A stretch of 64,000 nucleotides of DNA from Eubacterium sp. Lineage in GTDB: Bacteria > Bacillota > Clostridia > Peptostreptococcales > Anaerovoracaceae. The stretch is taken from assembly GCA_021769965.1 (NCBI GenBank), contig JAETRU010000008.1, forward strand, positions 32,934 through 96,933, given 5' to 3'. Position 1 is the first letter of the stretch. Every line of letters starts with the position of its first letter. The notes beneath the pieces are model-generated. The model ran no database searches. It had not been told where the DNA came from and saw nothing but the letters and a program-made list of their open reading frames with translations. The position numbers and the translations under genes are program-made. Of the stretch, positions 17,468 through 25,163 are shown one piece after another.

Positions 17468-17672
17468 ATTCTGAAATATCCTCATAGAATAAAGTCCATG
17501 GGAATCCCAGAAATGCGGCGATCCTTTTGGCGACGGAAGTTGAAGGGTTTCTGAAACCTCTTTCGATTGCAGAGTACTGCTGGCCGGAAATACCAACTGC
17601 ATTTGCTATATCAGCTTGCTTGAGATTATTTTTGTTTCTTAAATCGATTAGCCATTGCCGCTTGTTGTTCAT
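17466..17672 (-). CDS. Cro/CI-type HTH regulator (leftward)
   Basis: 68 residues, a single HTH_3 domain: LRNKNNLKQADIANAVGISGQQYSAIERGFRNPS. It is divergent from another HTH regulator and is transcribed toward the integrase, so it may regulate excision or integrase expression. A consensus promoter precedes it (17702-17730). Confidence 0.88.
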   Translation of the reverse strand: MNNKRQWLIDLRNKNNLKQADIANAVGISGQQYSAIERGFRNPSTSVAKRIAAFLGFPWTLFYEDISE

Positions 17673-17701
17673 GTGTATTCTCCTTATATCAGCTTACTTG
17701 T

Positions 17702-17730
17702 ATTATATTATACAAATTGTAGGATGTCAA
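17702..17730 (-). promoter_or_regulatory. Promoter of leftward HTH regulator
   Basis: On the minus strand TTGACA (17730-17725) and TATAAT (17707-17702) are separated by 17 bp. The -35 lies inside the first of two 22-bp direct repeats. Confidence 0.8.
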
Positions 17731-17758
17731 TAAAAAAATTGTAGGATGTCAATAAAAA
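17715..17758. repeat. Tandem 22-bp direct repeat between divergent regulators
   Basis: Two adjacent copies of an AATTGTAGGATGTCAATAAA unit plus A residues (17715-17736 and 17737-17758). Located between the two divergent HTH genes and overlapping the leftward -35, they are likely operator copies for one of the regulators. Confidence 0.75.
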
Positions 17759-17783
17759 ACTACAAAATATCTTGGAGGAGAGA

Positions 17784-18173
17784 ATGGAATTTAAAGATAT
17801 TCTGAAAGCGGCAAGAATTAAGGAAGGATTAAAGCAGTCCGAAGTTGCAGAAAGAGTAGGCTTATCAACAGGAGCAGTTAGTACTTATGAAAATGGAACG
17901 AGAGAACCGAAAATAGAGATTCTTATTAAGTTGGCTGATGAATTTGATTTACCATTGGACCAACTCGTTGGACGAAAAAAAACTCCGGGACATAGCTTTC
18001 CAGAGATAGAGGTGACTGATTTTGAAGAACAGCGGTTACTTCAGATGTTTAGGGACATTTCGAGAGATGATCAGCAGAAAGTACTTGCCATTGTAAAGAC
18101 ATTCCATGACATTGGAAAAGTGACTGATGAAAATGATTTTCGTTCAGAAAAGAATCCAGCGTCAGCGGGATAA
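17784..18173 (+). CDS. CI-like repressor (rightward)
   Basis: 129 residues from ATG 17784, set by GGAGGAGAG just upstream (TTG 17772 overlaps that site). The N-terminal HTH_3 domain reads RIKEGLKQSEVAERVGLSTGAVSTYENGTREPKIE; the C-terminal half is helical with no LexA-type peptidase motif. Likely the master repressor of the element's right-facing leader genes, paired with the divergent 68-residue regulator. Confidence 0.88.
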   Translation: MEFKDILKAARIKEGLKQSEVAERVGLSTGAVSTYENGTREPKIEILIKLADEFDLPLDQLVGRKKTPGHSFPEIEVTDFEEQRLLQMFRDISRDDQQKVLAIVKTFHDIGKVTDENDFRSEKNPASAG

Positions 18174-18213
18174 TGTGATTTTCGTGAATTTCGATAAAAA
18201 CAAAAACCAGTAG

Positions 18214-18236
18214 CTTTGCGACAAAATATCGGGAAG
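18214..18236. repeat. 23-bp palindrome, copy 1 (degenerate)
   Basis: Arms CTTTGCGACA and TATCGGGAAG around AAA; one of five copies of a motif found only near the ICE ends. Confidence 0.75.
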
Positions 18237-18322
18237 TTACTTTTGCAATGTAAAGAGGAATAAAAGACTTTCATTTAATCATGCTGGGCCGGGGGTCAGG
18301 TCCCAGCATGGGAAGAGGATAA

Positions 18323-18345
18323 CTTCGCGACAAAATGTCGGGAAG
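18323..18345. repeat. 23-bp palindrome, copy 2
   Basis: Arms CTTCGCGACA and TGTCGGGAAG around AAA, flanked by AA and TT. Nearly identical to copy 5 at the other end of the element. Confidence 0.85.
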
Positions 18346-18533
18346 TTCTTTTTTTGCTGCTGTTCACTTGACGTCGCATTGTACGCCTCATATCAGTTCA
18401 CGCAAGATCGTATCTCAAAACCTGCAGTTTTTCGATCTCCAACTTGCGCTCCCTTTCATTCGGCCTCTGCGCCTGCTATCAAGTGAACAATCGCTTGATG
18501 CTCACAGGTTACTGAATTGAAAGGAGAAAAAAC

Positions 18534-19625
18534 ATGAAAAAAGAAGTAGTTAAGGGTATGGAGAGATTTGTTGAAGAAGCAAACAGAATCGAAGAAGAGG
18601 TTATTGTCACCAGAATACTGCAAAGCAAGGAACTTGCTATGAATACCTTTTTCCAATGTGCGTTGAATATCGGTCAGCAGTTGCTTGAAGCGAAGAAAAT
18701 CATTAAGCATGGGGAATGGACAAACTGGCTGAAAGAGAGGGTGCAGTTCTCGGAGCGTACAGCGCAGAATTACATGAAGATCTATAAAGAGACGGAAAAG
18801 AACGGTAGTCCGTTATTAAAAACGCAAGCGTTTGCGGATTTGGGTTATTCTCAGGTAATTGAAATTCTGTCTCTGCCGGGCGATATGCAGGAGGAATTCC
18901 TCACGATGCATGAAGCGAAGGAGATGTCCAGCCGGGAAATCAAAAAAGCTGTGGCTGAAATGAAAGCCCAAAATGAGGAGTTAATGGCACAGCTAAAGAC
19001 GATGGAGAAGGGCAGGGATGATGTTTTAAAGGCGAAGGAACAGCAGGAAAAGGCAATTTCGACACTGCGGGCAGAAGTTAAACAGCTTGAGCATGATAAG
19101 CAGACAGCGGCAGAACTGAAAGACAAAGAACTTGAAACCGCCATTGAAAAAGCCATTAAAGGAACAGAAAAGAAGATTGCAACAGCAGAAAAACGGAGCG
19201 CAGACCTGCAGGCTCAGCTGGATCGGATTGCTGAAACGCATAAGGCTGAACTGGAAAAGGTTAGAGTAAAATCAGAGAAGGAAAAAGAGGCCCTGCTTCA
19301 GAAGAAAGAGAAGGAACTTCAGAAGAAAACAGAAACTTTTAATGCACAGCTTATGAAAATGCAGACTTCATTAGACAATGCAGAAAAAGCGAAGCATGAC
19401 GCAGAAGTCAAAACGGCATTAAACGAGGATATTGTTAAATGCAAGGTGCTGATGCAGAACATACAGAATACATGCAAAGAGACAGCACAGATTTTGACCA
19501 GGTTGGAATCCATTGATAAGGCGCTCTCACAGCAGTTGAGAAATACACTGGACGAAACTTTGACAGCCTTGATCGAGCGTAATAAATTTGTTGATGCAAA
19601 TACGAATACAAGGAAAGCATCATAA
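18534..19625 (+). CDS. DUF3102 domain protein with long coiled coil
   Basis: 363 residues. Residues 20-150 match DUF3102 of ICEs and phages (IGQQLLEAKKIIKHGEWTNWLKERVQFSERTAQNYMKI), a domain suspected of DNA binding. Residues 145-330 are a nearly unbroken charged coiled coil rich in Lys, Glu and Gln. Ribosome site GAAAGGAG lies upstream. Placed just behind the repressor and the palindrome copies, it may act with them in control, replication or partition; that is inference. A strong terminator follows. Confidence 0.8.
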   Translation: MKKEVVKGMERFVEEANRIEEEVIVTRILQSKELAMNTFFQCALNIGQQLLEAKKIIKHGEWTNWLKERVQFSERTAQNYMKIYKETEKNGSPLLKTQAFADLGYSQVIEILSLPGDMQEEFLTMHEAKEMSSREIKKAVAEMKAQNEELMAQLKTMEKGRDDVLKAKEQQEKAISTLRAEVKQLEHDKQTAAELKDKELETAIEKAIKGTEKKIATAEKRSADLQAQLDRIAETHKAELEKVRVKSEKEKEALLQKKEKELQKKTETFNAQLMKMQTSLDNAEKAKHDAEVKTALNEDIVKCKVLMQNIQNTCKETAQILTRLESIDKALSQQLRNTLDETLTALIERNKFVDANTNTRKAS

Positions 19626-19642
19626 GAAATGAGAATACACGG

Positions 19643-19667
19643 AAAACCGCAGGCGCCTGCGGTTTTT
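19643..19667 (+). terminator. Terminator after DUF3102 gene
   Basis: Stem AAAACCGCAGG/CCTGCGGTTTT with a CG centre and T-run. A near copy ends the AbrB-PIN operon at 20570-20596. Confidence 0.88.
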
Positions 19668-19782
19668 CTGTTGCCCTGCGCACCAGGGCGGCTGCAGCCC
19701 GTCTGCTGCGGCGCCGACGCAGGCCGCCGGCGCCGGACAGATAGCCTGAAGGCAGCGGTTATCTGAAAAGAGAAAGAGGTAA

Positions 19783-19805
19783 TTTCGCGACAAAATGTCG
19801 CGAAT
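19783..19805. repeat. 23-bp palindrome, copy 3
   Basis: Arms TTTCGCGACA and TGTCGCGAAT around AAA, about 45 bp upstream of the toxin-antitoxin promoter. Confidence 0.8.
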
Positions 19806-19825
19806 CTGATTTTTACCTGTAAGAC

Positions 19826-19874
19826 TTTACTTTTATAAAAGATGCGGGTATAATGAGAATATAAAGAATTCTTT
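19826..19874 (+). promoter_or_regulatory. AbrB-PIN promoter with palindromic operator
   Basis: TTTACT (19826-19831) and TATAAT (19849-19854) with a 17-bp spacer; a perfect palindrome AAAGAATTCTTT (19863-19874) lies at the expected transcription start. Antitoxin-mediated autorepression there is likely but not shown. Confidence 0.72.
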
Positions 19875-19907
19875 AAATCTCAAGAATGGAAAGGAAGAGG
19901 TGATTAG

Positions 19908-20165
19908 ATGAATTTGGCGAAGGTTTCTGCGAACGGACAGATTACCGTACCGGTTGAGATCCGGAGGCTGCTTGGCTTGAGATCCGGAGATAAAATTCTG
20001 TTCTTTCAGAAGGAAGACGGCGAGGTAGTCGTAAGTAATGCGTCAACACAAGCGATTTACAAAGCGCAAGCTGCCTTCGCAGGCGCAGCGCAGATGATGG
20101 GCATCACGGATGAGGAGGATGTTCAGGCACTTGTAGATGAAGTGCGGTATGGAAAGGATAGATAG
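19908..20165 (+). CDS. AbrB/SpoVT-type antitoxin
   Basis: 85 residues. Residues 1-45 form a swapped-hairpin AbrB domain (AKVSANGQITVPVEIRRLLGLRSGDKI), and the C-terminal 40 residues would wrap the toxin. It is immediately upstream of a PIN-domain gene, the standard layout of a type II toxin-antitoxin pair. Within an ICE such a pair usually helps retention of the element. Confidence 0.9.
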   Translation: MNLAKVSANGQITVPVEIRRLLGLRSGDKILFFQKEDGEVVVSNASTQAIYKAQAAFAGAAQMMGITDEEDVQALVDEVRYGKDR

Positions 20166-20166
20166 T

Positions 20167-20571
20167 ATGAGGATCTTAATCGACACAAATATCTTGTTCT
20201 CCGCACTGTTGTTTCCAAGATCCCGGCCTGCGCAGGCCTTGCTGCATGCGGCAAGGGCAGAGAATTATGAACTTGTTCTTTGTGACCGCAATATTGCAGA
20301 ACTGAGGGATATCCTACAGAGGAAGGCGCCGCAGCTGCTGCCTGATGCAGAGGTACTGCTTGCTGAGCTGTCCTATGAACTTATTCCGGCCGTAGATCAT
20401 GCGGAAAAACTTATCCGGGATGCGAAAGATCAGCCTATACTAAACGCAGCGATTATATCAGATGTGGATATTATCTTGACAGGGGATAAGGATTTTCTCT
20501 GTCTTGATATGGAGCACCCCAAATGTATGACAGCCGCACAATTCCTCGAACAGGAGGGATTCACTGAGTAA
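20167..20571 (+). CDS. PIN-domain toxin
   Basis: 134 residues from ATG 20167, which gives the canonical PIN start MRILIDTNILFSALL. Acidic metal-site residues are seen in IDTN, AELRD, and DVDIILTGDKDFL near the end, so the ribonuclease centre appears intact. Earlier in-frame ATGs at 20137 and 20152 lie inside the antitoxin gene and would add residues absent from the family. Only one base separates it from the antitoxin stop. Confidence 0.88.
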   Translation: MRILIDTNILFSALLFPRSRPAQALLHAARAENYELVLCDRNIAELRDILQRKAPQLLPDAEVLLAELSYELIPAVDHAEKLIRDAKDQPILNAAIISDVDIILTGDKDFLCLDMEHPKCMTAAQFLEQEGFTE

Positions 20572-20596
20572 AACCGCAGACGCCTGCGGTTTTCTT
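20570..20596 (+). terminator. Terminator after PIN toxin gene
   Basis: Stem AAAACCGCAG/CTGCGGTTT with T-run, starting at the toxin stop codon. Confidence 0.85.
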
Positions 20597-20759
20597 TATG
20601 AAAAAAGTTGGTCTTGGCCTGCTTTGCGCAAAATGGGCGCAAGGGTTCCGTTTAACAGGGAGATTTCCTCAAAGGGGCTGCTCTGGAATATTCAAGCTTT
20701 CGAGCAGAAGCATAGAGGTGAATCGGCTGCTGCCTGCCGCCTGTTTTTTTCTTTTTCTG

Positions 20760-21275
20760 TTAGTAGTTAAACTGTTGAGTTCCGGGGTAGTCAATTTGAC
20801 CAGCCCCCCTGGACAAATATGCATTTTTCAATGCGTTCGCTGCTCTGTGCAGGAGATTTTTATATTGAGGAATTGCGTGAGAATTGGAATCCTTGGAAGG
20901 CATAAAGGACATCTGTGCCTGGCGCTGCTGCTGGTATGCCAATCGGCGCTGCATATCGCGCAGTTTCAGTTGCGCATTGGACACTGCGGCTGCGGCTCTG
21001 TCCTCAACAGCAGCAATGATCTTGTAGATGTTTGAGGTTTGAGATCCGTTGGCACGGTAGTTATGCTTTTTGGTGATCAGGCCGGCCTCCAGCAGTTCAT
21101 CCAGCGCACGCTGCACACTGCGCACTGACATCCTTACTTCTCTGGCGATGGTTTTCAACGCAGGGAAACATTCGTCTTTCTTATTGCTGTGCATGGCTAA
21201 GTTATGTAGTACTGCGGCAGCTTTGCGGCTCATGGCGGTTGTCTTAACTATTTCATTGGCTTTGATTGTATTCAT
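20760..21275 (-). CDS. Winged-helix DNA-binding protein (HTH_36-like)
   Basis: 171 residues from ATG 21275, selected because AAAAGGAGA precedes it (the frame extends 28 residues further without a ribosome site). The N-terminal half is a winged helix (FPALKTIAREVRMSVRSVQRALDELLEAGLITKKH) like HTH_36 proteins and plasmid replication initiators; the C-terminal half is Gln- and Ala-rich. It could be a regulator or a replication protein. A possible small RNA is transcribed divergently from its upstream region. Confidence 0.7.
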   Translation of the reverse strand: MNTIKANEIVKTTAMSRKAAAVLHNLAMHSNKKDECFPALKTIAREVRMSVRSVQRALDELLEAGLITKKHNYRANGSQTSNIYKIIAAVEDRAAAAVSNAQLKLRDMQRRLAYQQQRQAQMSFMPSKDSNSHAIPQYKNLLHRAANALKNAYLSRGAGQIDYPGTQQFNY

Positions 21276-21304
21276 GATTATCTCCTTTTTCAATTGCAAT
21301 TTTC

Positions 21305-21450
21305 TTGACAGCATGGGTAATTCGTTGTACAATAAAAGAACATTCATTTGTTTTTTCATTGAGGTTTTCTGACTTGATTAACCTTAGGGAAGACAGTTGT
21401 ACAAGATTGTGAGCGGTAAGAGAGCTGGGCGGCAGCTCTCTTATTGTTTT
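21305..21450 (+). ncRNA. Candidate small RNA with own promoter and terminator
   Basis: TTGACA (21305-21310) and TACAAT (21328-21333) are 17 bp apart, and a 10-bp perfect terminator stem AAGAGAGCTG/CAGCTCTCTT (21418-21442) followed by a T-rich run lies about 85 bases beyond. No open frame of note lies between. The roughly 110-base transcript would run divergent to the winged-helix gene and into the 3' side of ardC. Its role is unknown; control of replication or transfer is possible. Confidence 0.6.
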
Positions 21451-21454
21451 ATTG

Positions 21455-22915
21455 TCAGAGCTCGCGCTCTTGGTCTGTACTGAGACAGTCAGTCTTCTGC
21501 TTTTTTCCTATATCGGCAGTAGAAGGCCTTTTTTGTCCATTTTCAGAGCTTTTAATGTAATCAAAGAGTAATTTGTCGGTGGCAGTTAAAAGCAGGCCGG
21601 TATCGTCTATTTTTTTGATTTCATATCCGATGCGCTCCTGACCGGGTTTAACCATCTCAACGACGCAGCTGATCTGATCTCCTGCGCGATGCGCCAAAAG
21701 GCTCACTGCGGCAGGGCCGGAGGCTACTACCGGGATTGTGATTTCTTTTGCAGAGGGATCCTGTGGATCAAGGGATGGTACGCATAAACAGATTTCATTT
21801 TTGACAAATCTGCCTACATGGGAATTCTCTGTACATAGCCTACCCTGTATGACGTTTAGCTGCTTAGGCAGAACCTGTTCGACAGCCTGCGACCTGGCAG
21901 CTTGGACTGCTCTCAGAGAGGAAGGTGCCTGCATTCCCAGAACACCTGAAGCCATGTTCTCCGCAACCTCTTTGGAGCTTTCCATGACTTCTGTAAACTC
22001 GGCCTCTTTGATCAGGCCAGCGTGCTTTTCCAGGAAGGTGGCGGCCTTTTCGGCCTCTTTAATGGCCTGAATCAGCGTTTCAGGCTGTTCTTTGATATCT
22101 TGGATCCAGCTCTGCACGTAGGCTTTATGATTGGCAATATGTTCTTCTGTTGTTTCAATCGGAAGATCCGCGCTCATAAAGCAGGAACTGATTTCCGCGA
22201 CAAGTTCTTCATAAGCATAGCTTTCTGAGCCAAAACCTCCTTTCAGATCTCTGTTAAGCCGGGAAGGGTGGCCAGTTGCATGAGACAATTCGTGGAGGGC
22301 AGTCGCGTTATATGCGTAGTTGGTAAAAAATGAGGATGTCTTGGGCAGATGGATAGAATCTGTAGATGGCTGATAATAAGCAAAATCGCCGCCGTCGTTG
22401 GTGATGGGAACACCCATGCTGGTGGAGATCTTTTCGATAAGCTCTGCCGGCTCTATCTTGTTGCCTTTTGCCTGTTCAGCGTCCATTGGCGGCAGTCCCT
22501 CAATCTGGCAGCCGTTATAGACGTAATAATATCTGCTTCGCAAGCTGTACCTTAGTTCTACTTCGCCGCCACTTTGCTTAAATGCTTGATACTCCTTCCA
22601 GGAGACAAGCTTGTGCTGCTCCAGATCATACGGCATCCAGTATTCCACGGTGCTGTGCTTTGAGCCTTTTATCAGGTGCCATCCGTTATCCTTGATCTGC
22701 TTAAAAGTATACCAGCGGGAATCCTCCCAACCTTCTGCATTCTGGCGCAGGGAAAGCATCATCCGGTTTAGGCCTTTATATGGTATTTTTCTGAGACCGT
22801 TTTGCGGGATGTTATCACAACGCCACATTTTTTTCCAATCAATGGGGTGCTCTTCCAGTGCTTTGATGAAGGCATCAGCGATGCTTTGCCGAAACTCTTT
22901 CGTTTTATTTGTCAT
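21455..22915 (-). CDS. ardC: ArdC-type antirestriction protein with zincin domain
   Basis: 486 residues. The N-terminal ArdC/DUF1738 region (about 1-130; LRKIPYKGLNRMML, WYTFKQIKDNGWHLIKGSK) binds single-stranded DNA in characterised relatives; residues 150-290 form a metallopeptidase domain with ALHELSHATGH (HExxH) and downstream Glu in YAYEELVAEI. A further 150-residue C-terminal region is unassigned. Known ArdC proteins protect incoming DNA from restriction. It is coupled to a small gene upstream and to topoisomerase III. Confidence 0.88.
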   Translation of the reverse strand: MTNKTKEFRQSIADAFIKALEEHPIDWKKMWRCDNIPQNGLRKIPYKGLNRMMLSLRQNAEGWEDSRWYTFKQIKDNGWHLIKGSKHSTVEYWMPYDLEQHKLVSWKEYQAFKQSGGEVELRYSLRSRYYYVYNGCQIEGLPPMDAEQAKGNKIEPAELIEKISTSMGVPITNDGGDFAYYQPSTDSIHLPKTSSFFTNYAYNATALHELSHATGHPSRLNRDLKGGFGSESYAYEELVAEISSCFMSADLPIETTEEHIANHKAYVQSWIQDIKEQPETLIQAIKEAEKAATFLEKHAGLIKEAEFTEVMESSKEVAENMASGVLGMQAPSSLRAVQAARSQAVEQVLPKQLNVIQGRLCTENSHVGRFVKNEICLCVPSLDPQDPSAKEITIPVVASGPAAVSLLAHRAGDQISCVVEMVKPGQERIGYEIKKIDDTGLLLTATDKLLFDYIKSSENGQKRPSTADIGKKQKTDCLSTDQEREL

Positions 22916-23012
22916 CGTTGTTATCCTCCTCCTGCATGGTTTCGCTTTCTTCGGAAAGCAAGTCCTCCTCAGTCATTGTTTGCGTATCAATAAAAATCGT
23001 TATCGTTGCCAT
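22905..23012 (-). CDS. 35-residue acidic protein between topB and ardC
   Basis: ATG 23012 has an excellent AGGAGG 7 bases upstream. The frame encodes 35 residues beginning MATITIFIDTQTM and ending in a Glu/Asp-rich tail, overlaps the topoisomerase stop by 13 bases and the ardC start by 11 bases. This tight overlap on both sides argues for a real, translationally coupled small gene. No function can be assigned. Confidence 0.65.
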   Translation of the reverse strand: MATITIFIDTQTMTEEDLLSEESETMQEEDNNDDK

Positions 23013-25150
23013 GGGAATCCTCCTTTTCTGTTATTGACCGGGAATAAGTTTGTGTTTGCAGCTTTTTGAAAAATGAGTTCAACGCCGGTTTTAGCTCTGT
23101 TAAGTTTTAATCCGGCGGAAAAGGTTTTTCCGGACTTAGATTTGAAGCCCTTGAGTGTTCCGGTATGTCCGCATTTGAGCAGCTGTGCGGCAATGCTGCC
23201 TGTAATGGTTTTGCCGGCAATGTTCTTCCATATGACAAACTTACATTCGCTGTTGCTGCAGAAGAAACCTTTGGAACGGGATAAAACCGGTTTTTTGCAA
23301 AGAGGGCATTGTCCGACTACTTCATCAGACAGCTGTATGGTTTCATGCTCTGCTGCCATGACTGCTTCGATGGTTGACAGGACAGAGGAGATCAGAACAT
23401 CTGGATCGGCGCCTTGCTTGATTTCTTCCTGCAGGACATACCAGTGCGCAGTCATATCCGGCAGCTTCAGTTCATCGGGAAGGATCCGGTAAAACTCACG
23501 CCCTAAAGGCGTAGAGATGAGTTTCCCTTTTGTTTCGGAGATATAGCCCTTGCGAATCAATTCTGAAATGATCATGGAGCGGGTTGCACTGGTGCCGATA
23601 GATCCATTTTCTCCTTTTTTATCGGCATCCTTTTCAAGCAGCAAGCGCTTAATATCTGGATCTGTTACATATTTTGCAATACGGGTCATATCCTCATTGA
23701 GAGAACTTTGGGTATATCGGGCAGGGGGCTTTGTCTCCTTTTCAGCAATTTTTCCTGGCTGAATCGTCGCTGTATAGATGCCTGCAGAAAACATGTGTAA
23801 GATCGATTTGTCAGCTGCATCTTCGTCCTTCTCTGCGGCATCCTTTAAAAAGCCGGTGTATCCGGCGTTGGTAATTCTGGACGCAGAAGCTTTGACATGG
23901 CCACCCTTCAGGGATATATCCAGAGAGGTAACAGATTTGCTGCAGGGCTGCAGGAACTGCACAAGATAGTGCCTTGCAATTGCCTGATAAACATTCTGCT
24001 CCTGCTCAGACAATGCAGACAGATCCACCGGATTATCCGTCGGAATGACGGCAAAATGAGCGGTAATGTTTTCGTCGTTGAAGCAACGGCTTTTTCTGCC
24101 AGGATCAAAAGGCTCTCCGGAAAGACCGAGGTTCTGCAGAACGGCTTTTATGGTATCCGGCGCCTGATAGTAATGCTCCGTGGAAAGATACTGGCAGTCA
24201 GACCGGTTATATGAGATCGCATGGTGCTTTTCTCTGAGCGACTGGGTGATGTCCAGCACTTCGGCCGGCGTATATTTCCACCGTTTTCCGCAATAGCTCT
24301 GCAGCTTGACCAGGTTAAACGGCAGAGGCGGTTCCTCTTTTTTTTGTTTTACTTCGATGGTACAGGAGCATTCTTTTCCGGAGAGTTTTGCCTGCAGGTC
24401 TTGGATCAGGGCTTTATTGAGACATTTTCCATCTACCAGGGCGGCATCATCCGCATTAGGTACAAACTTGGCCTTGACCGACTTTCCATCAATGACAATT
24501 TCCGGATGCAGCTCGTAGTACAGGATTTTCTTGTGACCCTCAATCTGGAGATCCCGGTTGACCACCAGACCGAGAGTAGGCGTCTGCACCCGACCGATGG
24601 TCAGCTTCCGGTGATTTTTGAGGGTAAAGTACCGGCTCATGTTGATGCCTACCAGAAAATCGGAAACGCTGCGGGCGTAAGCGGACCAGCCGAGACTCTC
24701 CAGAGATTTGTTGTCACGCAAGTTTCCCAGCGCTCTTTCCAGGGCAGGTGTAGTCGTATCGCCTGTGTCAAGGCGCATGACAGGACCGGTATAATGATAG
24801 TACCGGAGCAGTTCGTCGATGAGCAGCTGACCCTCGTCATCTGGATCTCCGGCATGGATGATGAGGTCCGCCTGGGTGACAAGCGTTTTGATCTGGTTCA
24901 CACGGGAGATTTTGTCCGGAATCGGATCTGCCTGCCAATTGGGGAAGAAGATCGGAAGCTGCGATAAATTCCATTCCGCGTAGGAAGAATCATATTCTTC
25001 CGGATCTCTTAACTTAAGCAAATGTCCATATACCCAGGTGATGGTATAATCGCCTTTTTGAATAACTCCGTTCTTTTCTTCAGAAGGGCCGGGGATGGCC
25101 TTTGCGATATCCCGGCCAAGATCAGGTTTTTCTGCAATAATCAGTTTCAT
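23000..25150 (-). CDS. topB: Type IA DNA topoisomerase (topoisomerase III)
   Basis: 716 residues from ATG 25150 (GGAG upstream; ATG 25162 would add four residues). TOPRIM domain at the start (MKLIIAEKPDLGRDIA, HAGDPDDEGQLLIDE), then the GRVQTPTLGLV segment, the active-site tyrosine near residue 314 (ISYNRSDCQYLS) and a C-terminal Cys4-like zinc motif (CPLCKK and CSNSEC). It would untangle single-stranded transfer or replication intermediates. It is common in clostridial ICEs next to the relaxase gene, as here. Confidence 0.93.
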   Translation of the reverse strand: MKLIIAEKPDLGRDIAKAIPGPSEEKNGVIQKGDYTITWVYGHLLKLRDPEEYDSSYAEWNLSQLPIFFPNWQADPIPDKISRVNQIKTLVTQADLIIHAGDPDDEGQLLIDELLRYYHYTGPVMRLDTGDTTTPALERALGNLRDNKSLESLGWSAYARSVSDFLVGINMSRYFTLKNHRKLTIGRVQTPTLGLVVNRDLQIEGHKKILYYELHPEIVIDGKSVKAKFVPNADDAALVDGKCLNKALIQDLQAKLSGKECSCTIEVKQKKEEPPLPFNLVKLQSYCGKRWKYTPAEVLDITQSLREKHHAISYNRSDCQYLSTEHYYQAPDTIKAVLQNLGLSGEPFDPGRKSRCFNDENITAHFAVIPTDNPVDLSALSEQEQNVYQAIARHYLVQFLQPCSKSVTSLDISLKGGHVKASASRITNAGYTGFLKDAAEKDEDAADKSILHMFSAGIYTATIQPGKIAEKETKPPARYTQSSLNEDMTRIAKYVTDPDIKRLLLEKDADKKGENGSIGTSATRSMIISELIRKGYISETKGKLISTPLGREFYRILPDELKLPDMTAHWYVLQEEIKQGADPDVLISSVLSTIEAVMAAEHETIQLSDEVVGQCPLCKKPVLSRSKGFFCSNSECKFVIWKNIAGKTITGSIAAQLLKCGHTGTLKGFKSKSGKTFSAGLKLNRAKTGVELIFQKAANTNLFPVNNRKGGFPWQR

Positions 25151-25163
25151 AGATTTCTCCATT

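Larger units (their letters stand above)
18174..18533 (+). other. Long structured leader before DUF3102 gene
   Basis: No gene in this 360-base interval. In order it holds palindrome copy 1 (18214-18236), a 9-bp hairpin CATGCTGGG/CCCAGCATG (18280-18310), palindrome copy 2 (18323-18345) with a T-run after it, and an 11-bp perfect inverted repeat TGTTCACTTGA (18361-18371) / TCAAGTGAACA (18479-18489). It looks like a regulatory leader or replication/partition-associated region. Confidence 0.7.
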
